Of a DNA stretch of 10,432 nt, positions 1 through 5,036 are shown in pieces. Both the position numbers and the translations under genes were made by a program. Each line of letters opens with the position of its first letter. The first letter of the stretch is position 1. The notes under the pieces are model-generated. The model had not been told where the DNA came from and ran no database searches. It worked only from the letters and a program-made list of their open reading frames with translations. The DNA is from Solirubrobacteraceae bacterium (GTDB taxonomy: Bacteria > Actinomycetota > Thermoleophilia > Solirubrobacterales > Solirubrobacteraceae), in assembly GCA_030447005.1 (NCBI GenBank), contig JAUJME010000042.1, positions 1-10,432 on the forward strand, given 5' to 3'.

Positions 1-479
1 TGGAGAAGATGACGGGCCGCCCGATGCGCGTGTGGGACGGCGAGTGCCACGTCCACGCCGGCATCCGCCCCCGCGACATCGGCGACATGCGCGCCGCCCA
101 CCCGGGCGCCGACTTCCTCATCCACCCCGAGTGCGGCTGCTCGACCTCCGTCATGGAGTACGTGGCGGCGGGCGACGTGAGCGCCGACGGTGTGCACATG
201 CTCTCCACGGGCGGGATGCTCGCCCACGCGCGCGACGCGGCGCCGCGCTCGACCGCCATCGTCGCGACCGAGACCGGCATGCTGCACCCGCTGCGGATGG
301 CGGCGCCCGACGTCGACTTCGTCGCCGCCAACGAGGCCGCGAGCTGCCGCTTCATGAAGATGATCACGCTGCCCAAGCTGCGCGACGCGCTGCGCGAGGG
401 CGGCCCGGTCGTCAAGGTCCCCGACTCAATCGCCGAGCGCGCGCGCCTGCCGATCGAGCGGATGGTGGCGATCGGCTAG
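1..479 (+). CDS. nadA: Quinolinate synthase NadA, C-terminal part (5' end outside window)
   Basis: Quinolinate synthase condenses iminoaspartate (from NadB) with dihydroxyacetone phosphate to give quinolinate, the precursor of NAD; it is cytosolic and carries an oxygen-sensitive 4Fe-4S cluster. The frame is already open at the left edge (codons from position 3), and 158 residues plus the stop are visible. Recognisable family signatures occur in order: WDGECHVHAGI, then HPECGC, then STGGM, then ATETGMLHPL, then AASCRFMKMI near the end. The Cys of HPEC and the Cys before RFMKM fit the second and third cluster ligands; the first ligand would lie left of the window. The tail after MKMI is short, as is usual for the long-form NadA of Gram-positive bacteria and Actinobacteria. 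No nadB or nadC follows; the next gene is convergent, so nadA is last in its transcription unit here. Identity is secure; only the length is unknown. Confidence 0.95.
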   Translation, partial: EKMTGRPMRVWDGECHVHAGIRPRDIGDMRAAHPGADFLIHPECGCSTSVMEYVAAGDVSADGVHMLSTGGMLAHARDAAPRSTAIVATETGMLHPLRMAAPDVDFVAANEAASCRFMKMITLPKLRDALREGGPVVKVPDSIAERARLPIERMVAIG

Positions 480-531
480 GGCGGGGTGGGCCGCCGCTCG
501 GGGCGAACTGCGGCTGGTGAAGGAGGGAGCA

Positions 532-620
532 GGATCGAGCGCATGGTCGTGCCCCGTATAGGGGTCGAACCAGGCGCTCGGGATCGAGTGTGCGATTCAG
601 CCCCATATACGGGTCCAATC
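532..620. repeat. Imperfect tandem repeat, two ~40-bp copies at 49-bp period
   Basis: Copy 1 (532-571) and copy 2 (581-620) align without gaps at an offset of 49 bp. By hand count about 28 of 40 bases match. The shared core is GGATCGAG at the start and a GCCCC-N-TATA-N-GGGTC-N-AA block near the end (551-569 and 600-618). The two blocks are themselves near-palindromic (CCCC...GGGG around TATA). Both copies lie in the spacer between convergent nadA and the TSP3 gene, and there is no open coding signal. Such spacer units could be members of a dispersed palindromic repeat family, but this window alone cannot show that. Confidence 0.6.
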
Positions 621-629
621 GCACACTCG
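585..629. terminator. Perfect 13-bp inverted repeat, candidate bidirectional terminator
   Basis: CGAGTGTGCGATT (585-597) is followed by a 19-nt spacer and its exact reverse complement (617-629). The spacer itself contains a small near-palindrome, CCCATATACGGG (602-613). The element lies 106 bp after the nadA stop and 31 bp after the stop of the minus-strand TSP3 gene, so it is placed to end transcription from both sides. There is no T-tract on either strand, so it is not a textbook intrinsic terminator; hairpins without a U-tract are often proposed as terminators in GC-rich Actinobacteria. It overlaps copy 2 of the tandem repeat and may instead be a mobile-type palindromic repeat. Confidence 0.45.
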
Positions 630-659
630 GCCTGAGCGGGCGGCCCCGCCGGCGCGGCC

Positions 660-1466
660 CTACTTCGCCAGCAGCTCGAGCGAGACGAAGTAGAGGGCGT
701 CGCCGTCGCGCTCGACCTCGGCCGAGTGCACGAGGGTGCCGGGGCGCAGGCTCGGCAGGCAGTCGGCCGCGGGGGCGTCGTCCTCGGTGGCCTCGGCGTC
801 CTCCGGGTCCTCGACGCTCTCCTCCTCGTCCGGCTGCGCGCTCGAGGCGCCGGCCTCGCCCTCCGCGTCCTCGTCGCCGGAGGCGTCGGCGTCCTCCTCG
901 TACTCCTCCTCCACCTCGTCCTCGCCGACCTCCTCCCCGAGATCCACGTCCTCGTCGTCGCCGGACTCGTCCTCGCCGTAGGCGTCGTCGGCCTCGGAGT
1001 CGCACCCGAGGTCCGACCCCTCGCCGAGCTTCGCGGCCAGGGCGCCGCCGCGGGCGAGGGCGATCGTCACGAGGTCGCCGGCCACGCTCTTGATCACGCC
1101 GGCGCTCTCGTCGCCGTCGCGGGTGCCGTCGCGGTCGGAGTCGCGCTTGCCGGGGTCGTAGCCGAAGCGCATCTCGGCGGCGTTGGCGAGGCGGTCGCGG
1201 TCGCGGTCCTCGCGGCCGTCGGCGCGGCCGTCGCGGTCGGAGTCGCGCTTGCGCGGGTTGGTCTTCGAGCGCCACTCGGCCCACGTGCTCAGCCCGTCGC
1301 GGTCGGCGTCGCGCTTGGCCTGGTCCTTCTTGACCGACAGCCCGTTGGCCCGCTCCCAGCGGTCGGGGATCCCGTTGCGGTTGCGGTCGGCCGACTTCGC
1401 GGTGGCGGCGGCCGGGACGGCGAGGAGGAGCAGGAGGCTGAGGCAGGCGATGAGGAGGCGGCGCAT
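660..1466 (-). CDS. Exported TSP3-repeat (calcium-binding type) protein with acidic insert in a C-terminal beta domain
   Basis: The 268-residue product starts with a classical Sec signal (MRR, a Leu-rich core, then VPAAATA, likely cleavage after residue 23), so it is exported. Residues about 27-120 carry Asp-rich thrombospondin type 3-like repeats: DRNRNGIPD, DADRDGLST, DSDRDGRADG and DSDRDGTRDG, the pattern DxDxDGxxD that binds calcium in this family. Residues about 122-155 and 236-268 look like two halves of one small beta-barrel domain (GVIKSVAGDLVTI ... RPGTLVHSAEVE ... YFVSLEL), similar in pattern to DUF5666-type domains. Between Cys155 and Cys236 lie 80 residues of which about half are Asp/Glu and none Lys, Arg or His. 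The two cysteines could form a disulfide at the base of this insert. The Cys8 context (LIAC) is too close to the N-terminus for a lipobox. Probable role: cell-surface, calcium-dependent structural protein; exact function unknown. No good ribosome-binding site precedes the ATG. Confidence 0.8.
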   Translation of the reverse strand: MRRLLIACLSLLLLLAVPAAATAKSADRNRNGIPDRWERANGLSVKKDQAKRDADRDGLSTWAEWRSKTNPRKRDSDRDGRADGREDRDRDRLANAAEMRFGYDPGKRDSDRDGTRDGDESAGVIKSVAGDLVTIALARGGALAAKLGEGSDLGCDSEADDAYGEDESGDDEDVDLGEEVGEDEVEEEYEEDADASGDEDAEGEAGASSAQPDEEESVEDPEDAEATEDDAPAADCLPSLRPGTLVHSAEVERDGDALYFVSLELLAK

Positions 1467-1499
1467 GCCTCAGCTATCGGCGCTCCAAGCGTCCGCACG

Positions 1500-1509
1500 C
1501 AGTGCACTG
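1500..1509. promoter_or_regulatory. 10-bp perfect palindrome upstream of the TSP3 gene
   Basis: CAGTGCACTG is a perfect palindrome lying 34-43 bp upstream of the minus-strand ATG at 1466. It is flanked by further partial symmetry, GTCCG (1491-1495) and CGGAC (1516-1520). This is a plausible operator position in the 85-bp gap before the gene. A 10-bp palindrome can occur by chance, so confidence is low. Confidence 0.2.
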
Positions 1510-1528
1510 GACGCACGGACGAGAACGG

Positions 1529-1550
1529 CCGCGGGCGCTAAGGCTCGCGG
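1529..1550 (-). terminator. GC hairpin just after the nucleotidyltransferase-like gene
   Basis: CCGCGGGC (1529-1536) and GCTCGCGG (1543-1550) form a stem around a 6-nt loop, starting 1 bp after the minus-strand stop at 1552. In the minus-strand transcript the stem is five GC pairs, one A-C mismatch and two GC pairs, with no U-tract. It may end the M16 peptidase transcript before the TSP3 gene. Weak evidence. Confidence 0.25.
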
Positions 1551-1551
1551 A

Positions 1552-1911
1552 TCAGGCCGGCTCGGGCATGAGCTCAACGCCGCGCTGGGCGGCCTCGCGG
1601 ACGACCGGCAGCTGCTCGCGCCGGCGCTCGAACTCCGCGGGCGTGTAGCAGTGCACGTCGGCCGGGCCGCCCATCTCCAAGCCGTCCCACAGCGAGCCGG
1701 CCTGGTGGACGCGCTCGAGCCAGGGGATCCCGTCGAAGTGGTCGGAGACGAGCACGATCACGTACTCCGGGCCGCGCTCGCGCTGCGGCCCGGCGCCCTG
1801 GAGGTCGGCCAGCCGGGCCCCGCCCAGCAGGGCCCGCTGGATCGGCCAGCGATCGGCGACCCGCTGCACGTAGCGATCGAGCTCGCGCCGGTTGAGCCCT
1901 TCGAGGTCCAC
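1552..1911 (-). CDS. Small nucleotidyltransferase-like protein with lost catalytic motif
   Basis: The product is 119 residues and starts at GTG (1911-1909); AGAGG lies about 14 nt upstream and no in-frame ATG exists before the peptidase stop. The shape is that of a minimal nucleotidyltransferase (MNT) domain: N-terminal helix (RRELDRYVQRVADRWP), a beta strand and turn (RALLGGARL), the strand EYVIVLVSDHFDG, then WLERVHQAGSLWD, the strand ADVHCYTPAEFERR and the C-terminal helix with VREAAQRGVEL. In active members the turn reads GSxxxGxxxxxSDxD and the strand begins DYDLLVV; here GS is GG and the two metal-binding Asp positions appear to be Glu and Val, with a longer turn between them. If that reading is right, the protein is catalytically dead or a divergent relative. 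It lies 45 bp downstream of the M16 peptidase in the same orientation and is probably co-transcribed. No HEPN partner is seen, so a toxin-antitoxin role is not supported. Family assignment is moderate and comes from pattern memory only. Confidence 0.6.
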   Translation of the reverse strand: MDLEGLNRRELDRYVQRVADRWPIQRALLGGARLADLQGAGPQRERGPEYVIVLVSDHFDGIPWLERVHQAGSLWDGLEMGGPADVHCYTPAEFERRREQLPVVREAAQRGVELMPEPA

Positions 1912-1956
1912 TCGGGCGCCATCATCCTCTGCGCCGCGGCGGCACGCAAGCGCGCC

Positions 1957-3207
1957 TCAGTCGAACTCGCCGGCGCTGTGCGGCCCGACGCACGCCACCG
2001 ACAGCTCCTCGGAGATCCCGCGCGCGATCCCCGCGACGTCCTCCTCGGTCACCGCATCGAGGCGCGCGATCGCCGCGTCGGGGTCGATGTCCTCGTCGAA
2101 GACGATCCGCTGGTTGGCGGCGTAGCGCGCGACCGCGTTGGTGTTCTCGAAGGCGAGGACCCGGCGGCCGGCGGAGTAGGCGCGGGCGCGGTCGACCTCC
2201 CCCGGGCGCGGCCCTTGAGTCCGCAGCTCCTCGACGATCTCGCGCATCCGCCCGAACGCCTCGACGCACTTGCCCGACTCGAGGCCGGCGGAGAGCTGGA
2301 GGATCGGCACGTCGGCGAAGGAGTGCTCGAGCGAGTAGACGGAGTAGGCGAGGCCGCGCTGTTCGCGGATCTCGTCGAACAGGCGCGAGCCCATCGAGCC
2401 GCCCAGGAGCGTCGAGTAGACGGCGAGGGCGGCGCGCTGGCGCGGGTCGGAGGGGTCGACCTGCGGGCGGTAGGACATCCGCAGGTGCGACTGGTTGGAG
2501 TCGCGCTCCTCCACGAGCGTCGTGGGGGAGAACGGCGGCGCCGGCTCGTAGCCCCCGTTCGGCTGGAGTGACGGGAAGCGGCCGAAGAGCTCCTCGAGCC
2601 GGCCCGTCTCGGGCAGCGAGTCGAGGTTGCCGACGACGAACGCGCCGCCGCGCGCCCCCGCCCACCGGCGCTCGCGGAACGCGACGATCGCCTCGCGCGA
2701 GAAGGAGCGCAGGTGGTCCTCCGGCCCGAGCACGGGCCGGCCGAGGGGGTGGTCGCCGAACGCGGCGCGGTCGATGAGGTGCTCGGCGACCACGGAGGGC
2801 TGGTCGTTGGCCCGGGCGATCTCCTGGATGACGACGCCGCGCTCGCGGTCGAGCTCCTCGGCGTCGATCCGCGGGCGGCCGACGAAGTCCGTCAGCAGGT
2901 CGATCGCCTCGCCGACCACCTCCGCCCGGCAGGTGACGTGGAAGGCGACGAGGTCGTGGGAGGTGTAGGCGTTGAGCATCGCCCCCATCGCCTCGGCCGT
3001 CTCGTTGACCTTGCGGTAGTCGTCGTAGGTCTCCCCGCCCTTGAACACCAGGTGCTCGAGGAAGTGGGCCATCCCGTTCTCCTCCGGGCGCTCCGTCCGC
3101 GCGCCGGCGTCGAAGGCCACGAGCACGGTCACCGCCCGCGTCCCCTCGAGGCCGACGCGGTAGAGGGGCAGTCCATTGGCGAGGGTGGAGGAGTCGATGA
3201 TGGGCAT
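1957..3207 (-). CDS. M16B family zinc metallopeptidase (pitrilysin/processing-peptidase type)
   Basis: The 416-residue product has the inverted zinc motif HFLEH at residues 48-52 followed, exactly 76 residues later, by the third zinc ligand Glu129 in the RGVVIQEI context, the spacing known for M16 peptidases. The N-terminal TLANGLPLYR, the MNAYTSHD-like segment (MLNAYTSHDLVAFH, 77-90) and the C-terminal half with LLGGSMGSRLFDEIREQRGLAYSVYS (the Arg/Tyr substrate pocket of M16B) give the two alpha/beta halves of one ~46-kDa M16B subunit. Such proteins usually work as dimers that clamp and cut short unfolded peptides. There is no signal peptide, so it is likely cytosolic. It is the first gene of a minus-strand unit, divergent from ftsE. 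A TATCGT hexamer places a predicted transcript start on the ATG itself, so translation may be leaderless, although AGGG also sits 2 nt upstream. The substrate cannot be predicted. Confidence 0.93.
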   Translation of the reverse strand: MPIIDSSTLANGLPLYRVGLEGTRAVTVLVAFDAGARTERPEENGMAHFLEHLVFKGGETYDDYRKVNETAEAMGAMLNAYTSHDLVAFHVTCRAEVVGEAIDLLTDFVGRPRIDAEELDRERGVVIQEIARANDQPSVVAEHLIDRAAFGDHPLGRPVLGPEDHLRSFSREAIVAFRERRWAGARGGAFVVGNLDSLPETGRLEELFGRFPSLQPNGGYEPAPPFSPTTLVEERDSNQSHLRMSYRPQVDPSDPRQRAALAVYSTLLGGSMGSRLFDEIREQRGLAYSVYSLEHSFADVPILQLSAGLESGKCVEAFGRMREIVEELRTQGPRPGEVDRARAYSAGRRVLAFENTNAVARYAANQRIVFDEDIDPDAAIARLDAVTEEDVAGIARGISEELSVACVGPHSAGEFD

Positions 3208-3213
3208 GCCCTG

Positions 3214-3219
3214 ACGATA
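3214..3219 (-). promoter_or_regulatory. Candidate -10 box of the M16 peptidase gene (leaderless)
   Basis: On the minus strand the hexamer TATCGT (consensus TAnnnT) ends 6 bp before the ATG. With the usual spacing the transcript would start at the A of the ATG (3207), giving a leaderless mRNA, which is common in Actinobacteria. No clear -35 box is seen at 3237-3242. Confidence 0.4.
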
Positions 3220-3240
3220 GAGACAACTGCAAAGACCCTT

Positions 3241-3267
3241 GCATGCAGGGATTCCTGCCCTGCGTGC
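3241..3267. promoter_or_regulatory. 10-bp inverted repeat between divergent promoters, candidate shared operator
   Basis: GCATGCAGGG (3241-3250) and CCCTGCGTGC (3258-3267) form a 10-bp dyad with one T-G position and a 7-nt centre. It is located between the candidate -10 boxes of the M16 peptidase and ftsE, and its arms cover the expected -35 positions of both. The left arm overlaps the palindrome TGCATGCA (3240-3247). A regulator bound here could control both genes; sequence alone cannot show binding. Confidence 0.35.
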
Positions 3268-3280
3268 GCCGGCCGGCCGC

Positions 3281-3286
3281 TAGGTT
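3281..3286 (+). promoter_or_regulatory. Candidate -10 box of ftsE (near-leaderless)
   Basis: TAGGTT fits the TAnnnT consensus and lies 8 bp before the ftsE ATG at 3295, so the predicted transcript start (about 3293) nearly coincides with the start codon. The absence of a Shine-Dalgarno sequence before this ATG supports leaderless translation. Confidence 0.4.
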
Positions 3287-3294
3287 GCCCGCCG

Positions 3295-4146
3295 ATGGCC
3301 GCCACCGAACGCCACCTCCGGCGCCGCCCGGACCGCTCGCACCCGCGCCCGGCCGGGACGCCCGCACCCGCCGCGGCGCTCGCCACCCCGGGCGCGATCG
3401 TCGAGCTCCAGCAGGTCGCCAAGCTCTACGACACGCACGCCGGCCTGCACGACGCCACCTTCGCGATCAACCCGGGCGAGTTCGTCTTCCTCGTCGGCTC
3501 CACCGGCTCGGGCAAGTCGACGATCATGCGCCTGCTCACCAAGGAGCTCGAGCCGACGGGCGGCACGCTCCGGGTGGCCGGCCGCGACCTCGCCGAGATC
3601 CCGCGCGCCCGCGTCCCCTACTACCGGCGCAACATCGGCGTGGTCTTCCAGGACTTCAAGCTCCTGCCCAACCGCACGGTGCACGACAACGTCGCCTATG
3701 CCCTCCAGGTCACCGGCGGCACGCGCCGCGACATCCGCGCCAAGGTGCCCGACATCCTGCGCCTCACGGGGCTCTCGACCAAGCTCCACAACTTCCCCGA
3801 CCAGCTCTCGGGCGGCGAGCAGCAGCGCGTCTCGGTGGCGCGGGCGTTCGTCAACCACCCGCCGCTCCTGCTCGCCGACGAGCCGACGGGCAACCTCGAT
3901 CCCGAGACCTCGATCGGGATCATGCAGCTGCTCTACCGGATCAACCGCACCGGCACCACGGTGATCGTCGCCACCCACGACAACGTGATGGTCGACAAGA
4001 TGCGCCGGCGCGTGATCGAGCTGCGCGAGGGCCGCGTGGTCCGCGACCAGGAGGCCGGCCGCTACCGCCACGACGAGTCCACGCGCGAGTTCGCCGCGCG
4101 GCTGCGCAACGACCCGCCCTCCGATCCGCGGCTCTGGAACTCGTGA
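3295..4146 (+). CDS. ftsE: Cell-division ATP-binding protein FtsE with N-terminal extension
   Basis: FtsE is the ATPase of the FtsEX complex, which sits at the division septum and drives peptidoglycan hydrolase activation through FtsX; it does not transport a substrate. The 283-residue product carries all ABC motifs: Walker [10 protein letters not shown] (68-76), Q-loop VFQDFKLLP, signature [14 protein letters not shown], Walker [13 protein letters not shown] and switch ATHD. The FDFKLLP/NLD-rich pattern and the adjacent ftsX identify it as FtsE instead of another ABC ATPase. Family members usually begin at the equivalent of Ile35 and are about 225-230 residues; here 34 extra residues rich in Arg, Pro, Ala and His precede that point, and there is also a C-terminal tail after the usual end. 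No ATG, GTG or TTG lies in frame near the canonical start, so ATG 3295 is preferred. The stop overlaps the ftsX GTG (GTGA), so the two are translationally coupled. Confidence 0.95.
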   Translation: MAATERHLRRRPDRSHPRPAGTPAPAAALATPGAIVELQQVAKLYDTHAGLHDATFAINPGEFVFLVGSTGSGKSTIMRLLTKELEPTGGTLRVAGRDLAEIPRARVPYYRRNIGVVFQDFKLLPNRTVHDNVAYALQVTGGTRRDIRAKVPDILRLTGLSTKLHNFPDQLSGGEQQRVSVARAFVNHPPLLLADEPTGNLDPETSIGIMQLLYRINRTGTTVIVATHDNVMVDKMRRRVIELREGRVVRDQEAGRYRHDESTREFAARLRNDPPSDPRLWNS

Positions 4147-5036
4147 GGGTCGGCTTCTTCCTGCGCGAGGCGCTGCGGGCGCTCCAGCGCAACGCCGCGC
4201 CGTCGTTCGCCGCGATGGCCACCGTGGTGGTCACCGTGCTCGTGCTCGGCGTCTTCATCCCGGTGGTGCAGGCGACCACGGGGGCGGCCGACGAGGTCCG
4301 CGGCAAGGTCATCGCCGACGTCTACCTGAAGTCGGGCGTCACGCCGCGCGACGTCGAGCGCGTCCGCCGGCTGATCGAGAGCGCCCCGGCGGTCGGCCGC
4401 GTCGAGTACATCTCCAAGGCGCAGGCCTACGCCGAGGAGAAGAAGCGCAACCCCGAGGCCTACGACCTGCTGGGCGCCAACCCCCTGCCCGACACCTTCC
4501 GCGTGACGCCGGTCGACCCCGACGAGATCTCGAAGATCCGCAACGCGCTCGCTCCGCTCTCGCCGAGCGGCGAGCGGACCGTCGCCGACCCGGCGATCGA
4601 CGAGGTCAAGAACCGCGAGGAGGACACGAACAAGATCCTCTCGGCCACCCGCGTGGTGAAGCTGACCATCGCCGGCCTCGCCGTCCTGCTGGTGATCGCC
4701 TCCGTGCTGCTGATCGCCAACACGATCCGCCTCTCGCTCTACGCCCGCCGCCGCGACGTCGAGGTGATGAAGCTCGTCGGCGCCACGGACTGGTTCATCC
4801 GCTGGCCGTTCGTGATCGAGGGCGTGCTGGTCGGCGCGCTCGGCGGCGTGATCGCCGTGCTGGTCCTCGCCGTCATGAAGGTCGCGCTGGTCGACCCGCT
4901 GGCCGCCGACTTCGCGCTCATCGCGGCGCCCGACACCATGAACTTCGGGCTGCTGGTCGTCGTGCTGCTGCTCGCCTCGGTCGGCGTCTCGGCCGCCGGG
5001 TCGGGCCTCTCGCTACGCCGCTTCCTGCGCGTCTAG
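4143..5036 (+). CDS. ftsX: Cell-division membrane protein FtsX
   Basis: FtsX is the membrane half of FtsEX and passes the ATPase state to murein hydrolases outside the cell. The 297-residue product starts at GTG inside the end of ftsE. It has the typical layout: a short cytoplasmic N-terminus (FFLREALRALQRN), TM1 about 23-43, an extracellular domain about 45-165 (VYLKSGVTPRDVERV, VEYISKAQAYAEEK, NPLPDTFRVTP), TM2 about 172-193, the conserved cytoplasmic loop RRRDVEVMKLVGATDWFIRWPF (201-223), TM3 about 222-248 and TM4 about 267-289. VEVMKLVGAT is the FtsX family signature. Its expected partner, an M23 or NlpC/P60 hydrolase, is not adjacent. The last 24 bp overlap the 3' end of the convergent phosphatase gene, so no room exists for a terminator between the two. 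Confidence 0.95.
   Translation: MRVGFFLREALRALQRNAAPSFAAMATVVVTVLVLGVFIPVVQATTGAADEVRGKVIADVYLKSGVTPRDVERVRRLIESAPAVGRVEYISKAQAYAEEKKRNPEAYDLLGANPLPDTFRVTPVDPDEISKIRNALAPLSPSGERTVADPAIDEVKNREEDTNKILSATRVVKLTIAGLAVLLVIASVLLIANTIRLSLYARRRDVEVMKLVGATDWFIRWPFVIEGVLVGALGGVIAVLVLAVMKVALVDPLAADFALIAAPDTMNFGLLVVVLLLASVGVSAAGSGLSLRRFLRV

Noticed and set aside
551..620. GGGGTCGAACC and GGGTCCAATC resemble the T-arm of a tRNA
   Set aside because: No acceptor stem, anticodon arm or D-arm can be built around either copy, and the T54-T55 position is not conserved. The 49-bp repeat explains the similarity.
532..629. Possible CRISPR array in the nadA downstream spacer
   Set aside because: There are only two diverged units (about 70 percent match), no constant spacer length pattern beyond one period and no cas genes.
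660..1466. Lipoprotein reading of the TSP3 protein (LIAC at residues 5-8)
   Set aside because: A lipobox Cys at residue 8 leaves no hydrophobic segment before it; the Leu-rich core follows the Cys, and AATA at 20-23 is a better signal peptidase I site.
1552..1911. MNT antitoxin of a HEPN/MNT toxin-antitoxin pair
   Set aside because: No HEPN-type gene with an RxxxxH motif is next to it; the neighbours are an M16 peptidase and a TSP3 protein, and the catalytic motif is missing.
2713..3294. Upstream extension of the ftsE frame over the M16 peptidase gene
   Set aside because: The frame is open by chance; it lies antisense to a conserved M16 peptidase, and ATG 3295 follows the divergent promoter region.
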